Source: Magnetococcales bacterium DCbin4 (GTDB lineage: Bacteria; Pseudomonadota; Magnetococcia; Magnetococcales; UBA8363). Taken from it: a DNA stretch of 61,351 bases. The stretch is taken from NCBI GenBank assembly GCA_002753735.1, contig PEAN01000018.1, forward strand, positions 1-61,351. The letters run 5' to 3'. The notes beneath the pieces were generated by a model that saw nothing but the letters and a program-made list of their open reading frames with translations, searched no databases and had not been told where the DNA came from. The position numbers were made by a program, and so were the translations under genes. Of this stretch, positions 53,362 to 61,351 are shown one piece after another; within the stretch, counting starts at the first letter, position 1; every line of letters starts with the position of its first letter.

Positions 53362-54003
53362 TCAAGGGGCGGCATCGGGGTAGAGTGCCCGGGCCAGCTC
53401 GATGGTTTCATGGGTTGCCTTGGCGTCGGCACCGAGTTCGAAGACGGCCCGTCCTTCGCTGAAGGAGCGGCGATAGACAGTCCTTTGATAAATGCGGTTT
53501 TCCATGACGGTGACCCCGGAGAGGGTACGCAGTGCCTCTTGGGTTTCGATGGCTTCCCGCATGCCCGGGTGGGTGTCGGCGCGATTGATGAACATGAAAA
53601 TCTCCGGCAAGGCTTTTTTGCCGGCGACGGTTTCAGCAATGATATCGCGAAAGCGGGCGGTGGACCAAACATCGGCCTGGCTGGGTGGAACGGGGACGAC
53701 GACCCGGTCCGCCATGGCGATGGCCTGGCGCATGGCCCACAGGTTGGAGGCACCCACATCCACCAGGACTTCCCCGACGTGTTGGCGCATGATCTTGGTG
53801 GGGTTGCTGTCGGGGCGGAAAATTTTGAGTTCGGGCTGAACCCCTTCTTCCATGCGCACTTCGTTGACATCGCTCAAGGTGGATTGGGGATCGAGGTCGA
53901 AGCAGACGACGTTGCGTCCTTTGACCGCAAGCCATACGGCAAGATTGAAGGCAATGGTACTCTTGCCACATCCCCCCTTCAGATTTCCAATGACTGTAAT
54001 CAT
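53362..54003 (-). CDS. ParA/MinD-family positioning ATPase
   Basis: 213 residues. The deviant Walker A motif is NLKGGCGKST, the A' motif FDLDPQST and the Walker B VLVDVGAS; these define ParA/MIPZ/McdA-type ATPases, which form ATP-dependent gradients on nucleoid or membrane and place plasmids, chemoreceptor clusters, carboxysomes or other cargo. It lacks the N-terminal HTH of plasmid ParA and no ParB gene is adjacent, which favours a cargo-positioning role. The most likely partner is the coiled-coil membrane protein 200 bases downstream. Start ATG has no strong ribosome-binding site. Confidence 0.85.
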   Translation of the reverse strand: MITVIGNLKGGCGKSTIAFNLAVWLAVKGRNVVCFDLDPQSTLSDVNEVRMEEGVQPELKIFRPDSNPTKIMRQHVGEVLVDVGASNLWAMRQAIAMADRVVVPVPPSQADVWSTARFRDIIAETVAGKKALPEIFMFINRADTHPGMREAIETQEALRTLSGVTVMENRIYQRTVYRRSFSEGRAVFELGADAKATHETIELARALYPDAAP

Positions 54004-54233
54004 GTTTCATCAAAGTCCATCTGCCGCACGCGCCTGGAGGTTTGTCCCAGTACAATCCCATGGTTGCGAGTTTCACGTATAATGCGCGTTATTGCAAGAC
54101 CCGACGTGGGATGGGTTGGCATTCATGATCAAGAAAAAAACAGGGGCTGGGGATGGGTCCGAGGGGGTTGCAATATTCCAATGGATGCAAAGGGGGTGAT
54201 CCGGGGAAACGGGGTATTCACTTCGACTGGGTA

Positions 54234-54260
54234 AATATACGACAATGCCTGTCGTATATT
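54234..54260. promoter_or_regulatory. Perfect 11-bp AT-rich palindrome
   Basis: AATATACGACA at 54234-54244 and TGTCGTATATT at 54250-54260, five-base spacer, no mismatch. It lies just past the fic stop codon and about 230 bases upstream of parA. No T run follows. It looks more like a regulator-binding dyad than a terminator. The rest of 54004-54288 holds no gene. Confidence 0.55.
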
Positions 54261-54288
54261 GATTTCATGGAAAAAAACTGCACGCCCC

Positions 54289-55644
54289 TTATCCAGGATC
54301 AGGCTCAAACCCCAACAAATCTTTAACGATATTATTTATCAGTTGCGCTGGCGATATTTTTTCAATGGCGTTGTGCCGATCCCGGACGACCCATTGTGAC
54401 AGGTCTTCGGGAAGGAGGGTCAACTCGACATATTGGGGGGATTGGGTTGTGTCGGTGATCCACCGTGGGGATCCTTCCGGGTTGGGAACCGACCAATATA
54501 GGGCGGGTCCATTGGTTTGGTGGAGATATTTGATCACATCGGGAGACCGGAATCCGAACCAGGCGAGACGGACGATGGATCGAAAGGATGGGATATCCAC
54601 TGCGATGGTGAAGGACCAACTCCTTGATACCGATCTCCCTTGACTGAGCGCAATATAATCGTCCAGATCCAACGAATCCTCGTAGAACCTCAAGGACGCC
54701 TTGCCCCCGAGGGACGAAATTCTTTCCTGGAGCGTCTCCGCAAGATTTAAGGCGAGGAACTTGACCTGGGTCATCCAGATTTCCAGTCGCCGTTTCTGTT
54801 CCTGACGAAGCCTTGCCAGCAACGCATCATATCCCTCCTCCTTGTGGGCAGACAGTTCCAAGCCCACCAGCGATCCTTCCATTTGTTCCAGCATGAACTC
54901 GAAGAAATCCTGGAGATTTCCCCCTTCATCCGCATCTCCCAGGCTATCTAAATAACGGGAGCGCTCCTTCTTCTTGATGATCACCGGGGGATATCCGGCG
55001 CGCACCAGTTCCAGGTTGCCGATTGCTCGGGCGGTACGTCCGTTGCCATCGATGAAAGGATGGATGTGAGCCAGCCATGCATGCAAAACGATGGCTCGAA
55101 TCGGCGCGGCCAATGACGCATACCGCTCTGACCATCGCTCCCATGCTTCCATTGCCGACATGATGTCGCGCCAGGTTTCAGGAGGACGATGGCGGGAGCC
55201 GGAAATAAATACCGGTTGTGTGCGGAACATTCCGGCACCGGATCGATTACCCAGGATCAGGGTATGTAATTCCTTCAAATTGTCCAAACTGGTGGGGCTG
55301 TTCTTGTCTTGGGCGATGTCTACCAGGCGTTGCAAGGCATTGTCCAAGGCCAAAGCATCACGCACATAAGCCGGATCGTGCCCTGTAATGGTCACTCCTT
55401 TCAGAATGGCCAGTTCTGTTTCGCCTGCGGAAAGGGTACTCCCCTCCAACGCATTGGAAGCGGCCACCTGCTCGAACCTTTTTTCTCCATAATATTTTTT
55501 CAAGGTGGACGGCGAAAGGATTCCGTTGCCCCTGAGAAGTTCGACGCGCTCCTCCAACTTGGAAATCCTGTTGAAAATTCCATTGGCAACAGGGGGGTCC
55601 AGTGAATAGGGGCTTCCTGTCATACCTGATTTGTGGTTTTTCAT
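54289..55644 (-). CDS. Fic-domain protein AMPylase
   Basis: 451 residues. The core HPFIDGNGRTARAIGN (H195) is a complete Fic motif, which transfers AMP (or another nucleotide part) to a target hydroxyl. The inhibitory helix SNALEGS lies at 63-69, N-terminal to the core, so it is a class II, self-inhibited Fic. A winged-helix-like C-terminal part (about 290-450) is of unclear family. The N-terminus shows FNRISKLEERVELLRGNG. No separate antitoxin gene adjoins. A dyad upstream of the start may mediate autoregulation. Start could be MTGSPYS seven residues on. Confidence 0.9.
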   Translation of the reverse strand: MKNHKSGMTGSPYSLDPPVANGIFNRISKLEERVELLRGNGILSPSTLKKYYGEKRFEQVAASNALEGSTLSAGETELAILKGVTITGHDPAYVRDALALDNALQRLVDIAQDKNSPTSLDNLKELHTLILGNRSGAGMFRTQPVFISGSRHRPPETWRDIMSAMEAWERWSERYASLAAPIRAIVLHAWLAHIHPFIDGNGRTARAIGNLELVRAGYPPVIIKKKERSRYLDSLGDADEGGNLQDFFEFMLEQMEGSLVGLELSAHKEEGYDALLARLRQEQKRRLEIWMTQVKFLALNLAETLQERISSLGGKASLRFYEDSLDLDDYIALSQGRSVSRSWSFTIAVDIPSFRSIVRLAWFGFRSPDVIKYLHQTNGPALYWSVPNPEGSPRWITDTTQSPQYVELTLLPEDLSQWVVRDRHNAIEKISPAQLINNIVKDLLGFEPDPG

Positions 55645-55648
55645 AATC

Positions 55649-55670
55649 GTTTTCTCGTCGAGAAGAAAAC
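55649..55670. promoter_or_regulatory. Dyad immediately upstream of fic start
   Basis: GTTTTCTCGTCGAGAAGAAA plus AC, a 22-base palindrome with 9 of 11 pairs matched, only four bases from the start codon. It covers the place where the ribosome would bind, so a bound protein or the mRNA hairpin could limit expression. Confidence 0.4.
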
Positions 55671-55733
55671 TATTCGTATCATCCCTCGGGCATTCCCGCG
55701 AAGGCGGTAACCCTTTATTTTCACATGATCATG

Positions 55734-56891
55734 TCAATTCGCCAGGAGCAGCTTTTCCAGGATGCGTTGATAGATCAGCGCCAGATGATTCAGGTCGTCG
55801 GCAGGGGTCGATTCATTGACCTTGTGCATGGTGGCGCCGACCAAGCCGAATTCGACGGTTTGGGGACAGTAGCGTGAAATGAACCGGGCATCGGAGGTGC
55901 CACCACCCGTAGAACATTCCGGGGTCAGGTGCATCAGTTCATGTACCGCCTCCTGGACCGCATACAGTAATGGACCTTCCCGGGTCAGAAAAGGGAGGCC
56001 CGAAACCTGCAGGGTCAAATCGAAGCGTCCTTCACCCTGATTCAATGGTTCCAGGAGGGAACGGATCCGGGCTTCGAGCGATTCGGGGGTATGTTCGGTG
56101 GAAAAACGCACATTGAATTGTGCGGAGAGTTGGGCAGGGATCACATTGGTGGCGCCATCGCCCGCCTGTATGCGGGTCAATTGGAAACTGGTGGGGGGGA
56201 AATGTGGATTGTCGTTGGCGTCAAAACGATGTTGGGCCAGGTTTGTCAGAACGGGGAGGGCCAAGTGGATGGGATTGCATGCCAGATGGGGATAGGCGAC
56301 ATGTCCCTGCAGGCCATGGACGGTCAGAACGCCATTGAGGGAACCCCGACGGCCATTTTTGAGACAATCCCCGAGCCGATGGACACTGGTCGGCTCGCCG
56401 ACCAGGCAATAATCCAACCGTTCCCCCTGATCGGCACACCATTCGAGCACCCGGACGGTGCCATCGATGGCGTGTCCCTCTTCATCGCCGGTGATGAGAA
56501 AAGAAAGGCTGTTGTGCTCGAAATGTTCAGAATGCTGGATGAGACATTGTTCGACCGCGGTCACCATGGCGGCGATGGCCCCTTTCATGTCGCAGATCCC
56601 CCGTCCCACAATCTGTCCTTCGTGATGTTGAGCGGCAAAAGGGTCACACTGCCATAAGGCGGGTTCGCCGCTGGGGGTGACATCGGTATGCCCGGCAAAA
56701 CAAAAATTGCGCCCATGCCGGCCCCGTCGGGCGTAAAAATTGGAAACCTGGCCAAATACCAAAGGATAAACGGTAAACCCCAACCGTTCCAGACGTTGGA
56801 TGATCCGCTGTTGACAGCCACCATCAAAAGGGGTGACCGAGGGGATTTGAACCAGTTCCCGGGCCAGGGCCACGGTTTTGGAAATATTCAT
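55734..56891 (-). CDS. dapE: Succinyl-diaminopimelate desuccinylase
   Basis: 385 residues, M20 metallopeptidase family. It cleaves N-succinyl-LL-diaminopimelate to LL-DAP plus succinate in lysine and peptidoglycan precursor synthesis. Zinc and catalytic sites are present: FAGHTDVTPSG, the D in RGICDMKGAIAAM, ITGDEEGHAIDGT, STGGGTSDARF and ATMHKVNE. Length fits DapE. ATG 56891 is chosen on homology; an earlier frame to 57014 has no family-like sequence. dapD and dapC lie upstream on the same strand, separated by a nuclease-like gene and repeats. Confidence 0.94.
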   Translation of the reverse strand: MNISKTVALARELVQIPSVTPFDGGCQQRIIQRLERLGFTVYPLVFGQVSNFYARRGRHGRNFCFAGHTDVTPSGEPALWQCDPFAAQHHEGQIVGRGICDMKGAIAAMVTAVEQCLIQHSEHFEHNSLSFLITGDEEGHAIDGTVRVLEWCADQGERLDYCLVGEPTSVHRLGDCLKNGRRGSLNGVLTVHGLQGHVAYPHLACNPIHLALPVLTNLAQHRFDANDNPHFPPTSFQLTRIQAGDGATNVIPAQLSAQFNVRFSTEHTPESLEARIRSLLEPLNQGEGRFDLTLQVSGLPFLTREGPLLYAVQEAVHELMHLTPECSTGGGTSDARFISRYCPQTVEFGLVGATMHKVNESTPADDLNHLALIYQRILEKLLLAN

Positions 56892-57011
56892 GCGAGGATG
56901 TTTCCATCTCATGGTTAAAGCGTAAGGTTGGGCCAATGGGATGGGCTCTGGACCATCGATCATGATGAAATTTTTGCAATATTTGTAACTTTTCAGATCC
57001 CCTCCCGGGAT

Positions 57012-57080
57012 CAATGATTATTGAAAGGAAAAAGGGATCCGGGGGGGCAATCCCTCAAGCCCCCTTTTTTATTTCAATGT
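57012..57080. repeat. Short palindromic form of the GC-rich repeat
   Basis: ATTATTGAAAGGAAAAAGGG, ATCCGGGGGGGCAATCCC, TCAAGCCCCC, TTTTTTATTTCAAT. Its arms pair imperfectly over ~28 bases. It is the compact counterpart of the 49215-49428 element and shares the same end sequence (ATTATTGAAAG). Confidence 0.75.
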
Positions 57081-57100
57081 TTTTATGCATATCAGTTAAT

Positions 57101-57142
57101 TGCCAGCCATCCTCTCCAGTTAATGAATCTGACGAGGTAGAA
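57101..57142. repeat. Dispersed 44-bp repeat, copy 2
   Basis: Starts ATTGCCAGCCATCCTCTCC and ends CTGACGAGGTAGAAC. It matches copy 1 (11443-11487) with very few differences over its length. It lies in the gap between dapE and the PD-(D/E)XK gene, between two GC-rich repeats. Confidence 0.75.
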
Positions 57143-57187
57143 CGAATTAAGTTGTTTCTGTTTCCGGCCAAGCGCTGTTCATCAAGG

Positions 57188-57228
57188 AGAAAAGGGGCTT
57201 GGGGGATTGCTCTCAGGGTTTGGTCGTC
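57188..57228. repeat. GC-rich repeat, single unit
   Basis: GAGAAAAGGGGCTTGGGGGA, TTGCTCTCAGGGTTTGG. Single left-arm copy, overlapping the last codons of the PD-(D/E)XK gene, whose stop is at 57213. Confidence 0.65.
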
Positions 57229-58169
57229 CCTTGGTCGCCAAAAACATCATTTAATGAACGAGCATCAATCGCCCGGTCGATCCACGCATCCAGGGTGTCG
57301 AGGTTGGCGGCAATCACCTTTGACTCCACCCCGGCGGGCAGGTTGGAAAAATGACGCCGGAGGATCCGGAGCAGGATACCGGATCTTTCTTCCTGAAGTT
57401 TTTGTTCCAGGCAAAGCCCAAATTTTGGCAGGGAAAAAAGTTCGTCATTGGGCGTGACGTCGACCAACCAATCAAGCCACTCCTTCCCAAGTTGTGAAAC
57501 GTACTCGGGTGTGATCCCTTCCATTTCTGGGCTGTTCAATGATCCCTTCATGAGCAATCTCCATAAGCCGACAATCGTCCGTTCAAACGCAACGGAGATC
57601 CTGAACAACCCTGCATGTTCGATCGTCTCAAACGCTTTCTTCCGCTCTTCCTGGCGGCTGGCAAAACACTTCAAAGGAGCGTTTTGGGCTTCATCCGCCA
57701 GTTCGTTGAGCAGAATCAGACGAACGGTACCACCCCAACAGGGCCTGCTTTCATAAACACCACCAGGTCCAACGGGTTCAAAGGCATATTGCTCAAGGAA
57801 GCCAGGCCGGGGGGTTGTGGAACTGATGACAACGCTTTGTAACTGATGGCGTTTCAGACGTGCCGTCTCCAGGTACAGGGTGTCGTACACCGTGATTTTG
57901 GACAAAACGTCCTCGTTCAGGTTTTCAGTGATCTTCAACTCAGCCAGAATCTGGTCTGCATCAAGATCCCGCAAACCGTCCGCCAGGAACAAACGCTGAT
58001 CATCCGTCCAACCCCCCCCTGTTCGCCGAATCAGGATCAGGTCCGCCTTGGGAGGGAGTGAAACGATCTGGACTTCCGAACGCACCTCGATACCAATGGG
58101 TTCCAGCAGCATTTTCAACGTTTCGCCGACCAGACAGTGCCAGCAGGTTTTCGTTGCGCGATGATCCAA
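57213..58169 (-). CDS. PD-(D/E)XK nuclease-like protein with DUF4351 tail
   Basis: 318 residues. The N-terminal part has the pattern of a PD-(D/E)XK nuclease: KADLILIRR then ILAELKITEN (D...ExK). The C-terminal ~55 residues (ILLRILRRHFSNLPAG, LDTLDAWIDRAIDARSL) resemble the DUF4351 tail frequent on Rpn-type recombination-promoting nucleases. It may act in DNA breakage or be a selfish accessory gene. TTG 58169 follows AGGA, but the start is uncertain. It interrupts the dap cluster and sits among repeats, suggesting insertion. Its end overlaps a repeat. Confidence 0.6.
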   Translation of the reverse strand: MDHRATKTCWHCLVGETLKMLLEPIGIEVRSEVQIVSLPPKADLILIRRTGGGWTDDQRLFLADGLRDLDADQILAELKITENLNEDVLSKITVYDTLYLETARLKRHQLQSVVISSTTPRPGFLEQYAFEPVGPGGVYESRPCWGGTVRLILLNELADEAQNAPLKCFASRQEERKKAFETIEHAGLFRISVAFERTIVGLWRLLMKGSLNSPEMEGITPEYVSQLGKEWLDWLVDVTPNDELFSLPKFGLCLEQKLQEERSGILLRILRRHFSNLPAGVESKVIAANLDTLDAWIDRAIDARSLNDVFGDQGTTKP

Positions 58170-58273
58170 AAATTCCTACTCCTTGATCAAACCCATTTCC
58201 TTTCCGTATCATTATGTTGAATGGATCCGGGAAGGGCGCGGTCCCTCCCCGGACCCCAAGGATCGGTTTCCGA

Positions 58274-59125
58274 TTAAAACTCTCTGAGGATCTCGTTGAT
58301 CCCCGTCTTGGAGCGGGTTTGGGCATCGACCGTCTTGACGATGACGGCACAATAAAGGTTGGGACCCGGTTTGCCATCAGGCAACGGTTTGCCGGGCATG
58401 GTCCCGGAGACGACGACCGAATAAGGGGGGACATACCCCATGTGGATCGCTCCCGTCTCCCGATTGATGATGCGCGTGGAAGCGCCCAGGAATACCCCCA
58501 TGGACAGGACGGCACCGCGGCCCACAATCACCCCTTCCGCCACTTCGGCACGGGCACCGATGAAACAATCATCCTCGATGATCACCGGATTGGCCTGCAC
58601 CGGTTCCAAAACCCCGCCAATGCCGGTCCCCCCGGAAATATGCACGTTTTTGCCAATCTGGGCACATGATCCCACGGTGGCCCAGGTGTCGATCATGGTA
58701 CCCGAATCGACATAGGCGCCAATGTTGACAAAAGAAGGCATGAGCACCACCCCCGGGGCGATGTAGGATCCCGCCCGGACCGTGGCAGTGGGAACCATGC
58801 GGAACCCTTTTTCGCGAAAGTGGATTTCATCCCAATCATAGGTTTTGAGCGGCACCTTGTCGAAGTGGTTTTGCGGACCACTGTGGATGCATGCATTGTC
58901 GTTGATCTTGAAGGAAAGCAGAACCGCCTTCTTGAGCCATTGGTTGACGATCCAGCCATGCTTGGCTTCCGGATGGCCGGGCCTGTACTCGGCAATCCGA
59001 CGTTCCCCGGCATCCATTTCTTCAAGAGTGGCCGTCACCGCATCCTTGACTTGGGCCGAAAAATCGTCTGAAAGCGCATCTCTCTGCTCCCAGGCTTGTT
59101 CAATGATGGCTTGATTTGTGGACAT
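58274..59125 (-). CDS. dapD: Tetrahydrodipicolinate N-succinyltransferase
   Basis: 283 residues. Transfers succinyl from succinyl-CoA to tetrahydrodipicolinate, the first step of the succinylase DAP branch. The left-handed beta-helix is clear as hexapeptide repeats ([67 protein letters not shown]). The N-terminus ([10 protein letters not shown]) and the C-terminus (INEILREF) are typical. ATG 59125 has AGGAGAT upstream; a longer frame to 59164 is not needed. It lies ~100 bases after dapC in the same direction. Confidence 0.95.
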   Translation of the reverse strand: MSTNQAIIEQAWEQRDALSDDFSAQVKDAVTATLEEMDAGERRIAEYRPGHPEAKHGWIVNQWLKKAVLLSFKINDNACIHSGPQNHFDKVPLKTYDWDEIHFREKGFRMVPTATVRAGSYIAPGVVLMPSFVNIGAYVDSGTMIDTWATVGSCAQIGKNVHISGGTGIGGVLEPVQANPVIIEDDCFIGARAEVAEGVIVGRGAVLSMGVFLGASTRIINRETGAIHMGYVPPYSVVVSGTMPGKPLPDGKPGPNLYCAVIVKTVDAQTRSKTGINEILREF

Positions 59126-59227
59126 GGGACATCTCCTGATTGAATGGGGTGAATGACCGGCCATGGTCCATGATTCAGGTATTCATATAAAAAAACAGCA
59201 TGAAACAGCCGAATGATGGCGCTGCGA

Positions 59228-60424
59228 TCAGGCCAGGTCACGGATCGCTGCGGCAATACGCTGAATTCCCTCCTTGTTTTCGTTTCGAGGTTGGACCATG
59301 GCAATTCGGACATAAGGCAACCCCGGGTTGTCCGTGCCATGACCCCGGCCCAGATAAGCACCCGGCAATACAGTTACATTATAACGCTGAAACAGGTGTC
59401 GGGCAAACAATTCGCCACCTTTTGGCACCTTGAGCCATAAATAAAAACCCGCTTCCGGAATGCGTACCGGCAACAGCGGTTGAAGGATTTCCAGGGCATC
59501 GGCAAATTTCTGCCGGTATTGAATACGGTTTTCCTCGACGTGGGTTTCATCGTTCCAGGCGGCGATGGCGGCCTGTTGAATGAACGGGGGGGTGGCGCAT
59601 CCGGTATAGGTCCGGAGTTGGAAATAATCATTGAGGATCGCGGCATCGCCCGCGACGAAACCGGAACGCGCCCCGGGCATGTTGGAGCGTTTGGAGAGTG
59701 AATGGAAGACCAGGCAACGCTCAAATCCCATGCGCCCTTGATCCTGAGCCACCTTCAACAGGCCCGGCGGGGGCGAACGGTCCCATATTTCGGAATAGCA
59801 TTCGTCGGCCGCCAGGATGAATTGGTAGGTCTCGGCCAGATGCAGCAACCGGATCAGTTCCGCTTCGTGGGTGACCGCCCCGGTGGGGTTGGCGGGCGAG
59901 CAGAGAAACAGCAGCCGGGTCCGTGCCAGGAGTTCGGGCGGCAGGGAGGCGTAGTCGGGGAGGAAATGGTTATCCTCGGTGGCGGGGACGTGAATGGGGG
60001 TCGCACCGGCCATGAGGGCGGCCCCTTCATAGATCTGGTAGAAGGGGTTGGGCATCAGCACGACGGCCCCGGGATCCCGGGGGCCGGTCACCGCCTGGAC
60101 AATGGAAAACAAGGCTTCCCGGGTGCCGTTGACCGGAAGGAGCTGGGTTTCGGGATCGACCGAACCGGGAATGAGGGTGAAACGGCGTTCAAGCCAGCGG
60201 GCGGCGGATTGCCTCAACCCTTCCTCCCCGCGCGTGGTGGGATAGCGGCTGATGCCATCCAATGCCTGCGCCATGGTTTCCCGAATCCATGGGGCCACGG
60301 GATGCCGGGGTTCGCCAATGGAAAGATTGATCGGCGTGTGTTCCCGTGATGGTGTGACCTCTTTGAGGAGGGCGTGGAGCTTCTCAAAAGGATAGGGTTG
60401 CAATCCCCGGAGCATGGTATTCAT
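59228..60424 (-). CDS. dapC: Succinyldiaminopimelate aminotransferase
   Basis: 398 residues, class I PLP aminotransferase. It makes N-succinyl-LL-DAP from the 2-amino-6-oxopimelate derivative, between DapD and DapE. Landmarks: LSIGEPRHP, YPTTRGEEGLR, LPVNGTREALF, NPFYQIYEGAA, SPANPTGAV, and the PLP lysine in HSLSKRSNMPG. The opening MNTMLRGLQPYPFEKL is the DapC type. Its start overlaps the stop of the upstream M14 gene by four bases (ATGA), so they are translationally coupled. Confidence 0.93.
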   Translation of the reverse strand: MNTMLRGLQPYPFEKLHALLKEVTPSREHTPINLSIGEPRHPVAPWIRETMAQALDGISRYPTTRGEEGLRQSAARWLERRFTLIPGSVDPETQLLPVNGTREALFSIVQAVTGPRDPGAVVLMPNPFYQIYEGAALMAGATPIHVPATEDNHFLPDYASLPPELLARTRLLFLCSPANPTGAVTHEAELIRLLHLAETYQFILAADECYSEIWDRSPPPGLLKVAQDQGRMGFERCLVFHSLSKRSNMPGARSGFVAGDAAILNDYFQLRTYTGCATPPFIQQAAIAAWNDETHVEENRIQYRQKFADALEILQPLLPVRIPEAGFYLWLKVPKGGELFARHLFQRYNVTVLPGAYLGRGHGTDNPGLPYVRIAMVQPRNENKEGIQRIAAAIRDLA

Positions 60425-61351
60425 CGTGATGTCTGCCTGGTTTTACCTGCTGAAGAAGATGGATCGGGTGGAATTCGGCGGCGAACATGGGTGGTCAGCC
60501 ATTTGACAAGGTCCATCCAGATGGCGGCGATCTCCGGTTTGTCCGGCATGATGCCGGCATGTTCCAATTCGATGGTGATGATGGGAATCTTGATGTTGTC
60601 ACCGCAGTATCGCCCCAGGGATCCGGGATAGGTGCCCAACAGGGACAGATAGAGTCGGCCCAATCGTTCCGGGGGGGTGTTGGGAGGACCGTCAAAATCC
60701 AAAAGGCCGTAGGGGGCGTGGATCGAAACCACGGCATCCGGTTTGAAGCGGGCGATTTCCTCGGCAACCCAGCGTGATTCCGGTTCACTCAAGGCGGCGG
60801 GACCGGGATAACGCCTGGGGTCCCGATGGGTCTCGTTGATCCAATAGTTCTGGCTGGCTTCGATCCACTCCTCGTGGGTGGGGGAGGTGGGAAAGTTTCG
60901 GTTGAGATCGACATTGTGTGCGTTCATCCGTTGCGCATTTTTTTGTAACAGTCCATCGGGGTTCACCAGTGGCGCCAACCGCCAGTGAAACATGCCGGAA
61001 TGATATTTGTTGAGAATTTCCATCCAGCGGAACACGATGCTGATGGAAGAATATTCATCGCCGTGGATGCCGCCCAAAAGCAGAATTCGTGCCCGGGATT
61101 CGCGGCCCGGCAGCGGTGGGTATTCCTTGATCATGATGGGCACGCCGTTGACCGAAACCCCTCCCGACAGCATCAGGCGGTGGGAGAGACAGTCGGCAGT
61201 GCTGACGCTGCCAAGTTTGTTGCCGATCAATTCACAGGTCTGTTCCATGGTCAATGCCTTTCCAGCCGGTGGCGTGGTGGCATCAGACCGGGTTTCTCCT
61301 TTGGGGGGGATGGTTTCCCGTGGTTGCGCAGGGGGGGGGGCCGGTGCCGTG
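60421..61351 (-). CDS. M14-family zinc carboxypeptidase, MpaA-like (partial, runs off the window)
   Basis: Zinc and catalytic motifs are GIHGDEYSS (HxxE), SIHAPYG (third zinc His) and ITIELEHAG (catalytic Glu), with NPDG, NVDLNRNFP between; this is the murein-peptide amidase (MpaA) type, which releases DAP from muropeptides and recycles peptidoglycan. An ATG at 61248 with AAAGG upstream would give 275 residues, but the frame stays open to the window edge through a Pro/Thr-rich stretch, so a longer form with an N-terminal linker is possible. Coupled to dapC, which suits a role in DAP salvage. Confidence 0.8.
   Translation of the reverse strand, partial: TAPAPPPAQPRETIPPKGETRSDATTPPAGKALTMEQTCELIGNKLGSVSTADCLSHRLMLSGGVSVNGVPIMIKEYPPLPGRESRARILLLGGIHGDEYSSISIVFRWMEILNKYHSGMFHWRLAPLVNPDGLLQKNAQRMNAHNVDLNRNFPTSPTHEEWIEASQNYWINETHRDPRRYPGPAALSEPESRWVAEEIARFKPDAVVSIHAPYGLLDFDGPPNTPPERLGRLYLSLLGTYPGSLGRYCGDNIKIPIITIELEHAGIMPDKPEIAAIWMDLVKWLTTHVRRRIPPDPSSSAGKTRQTSR

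Noticed and set aside
1-61351. CRISPR arrays, tRNA or rRNA genes
   Set aside because: No regularly spaced direct repeats with unique spacers, no cloverleaf-like tRNA sequence and no rRNA-like segment was noticed on reading.

Overview
The window looks like a chromosomal segment of a magnetotactic proteobacterium, most plausibly of the Magnetococcales (magnetotactic cocci, deep-branching Alphaproteobacteria). The main evidence is a small magnetosome-type locus at about 45.2-49.1 kb: a MamB-type cation diffusion facilitator, a clear MamI and a clear MamA, with a FeoA-like gene and a second TPR gene between them. The rest fits that lifestyle: many c-di-GMP and two-component genes, two haem-c/CZB chemoreceptors, abundant TPR proteins and GC-rich dispersed repeats. 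The species assignment is inference; the mam-type calls rest on remembered family sequences, not on a search.

Layout. 0-11.4 kb is a mixed housekeeping and stress region: an IS3 scrap, DinB, a SUF-type Rrf2 regulator, a TPR protein, a GAF-HD-GYP phosphodiesterase, a lipoprotein, an AbrB-type membrane protein, SelO, an iron-type alcohol dehydrogenase, a pyrimidine-dimer glycosylase and a truncated class D beta-lactamase. 11.7-21.2 kb is a minus-strand signalling array, visibly more AT-rich than its flanks: a soluble 1347-aa hybrid kinase feeds a series of receiver proteins with HD-GYP, PP2C phosphatase, histidine kinase, GGDEF or no output domain. 21.3-24.3 kb is mobile-element debris (ISNCY-type and DUF4338/ISAs1-type), followed by an Abi_2/HEPN abortive-infection gene with an attenuator-like leader.

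25.4-39.8 kb is a glycosylation region: three paralogous TPR proteins with GT9-like C-termini, a polytopic GT-C/YfhO-like protein, a Dpm1-like GT2, and a methyltransferase-GT2 fusion, interrupted by a chemoreceptor and a minimal nucleotidyltransferase. 39.9-44.8 kb holds a three-repeat envelope protein, a KdpDE-like pair lacking the KdpD sensor half, a DMT_6 membrane protein and a GapR-like small protein. 45.2-49.1 kb is the magnetosome-type islet. 49.5-54.0 kb holds a two-CW protein, a second haem-c/CZB chemoreceptor, a membrane-anchored Met/Asn-rich coiled-coil protein and a ParA/MinD ATPase. 54.3-61.35 kb has a Fic enzyme and lysine/peptidoglycan genes dapE, dapD, dapC and an M14 peptidase running off the end, interrupted by a PD-(D/E)XK-DUF4351 protein.

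How they may work together: the islet suggests magnetosome membrane assembly and metal loading (MamB-type, MamI, MamA, FeoA with a Fur-like box). The neighbouring chemoreceptor, coiled-coil and ParA genes could sense redox and position an array or organelle; that link is a hypothesis. Two dispersed repeat families are conspicuous: a GC-rich palindromic unit found singly or as inverted pairs, and a roughly 44-bp unit, one copy of which sits exactly where the beta-lactamase is truncated. I saw no tRNA, rRNA or CRISPR array.
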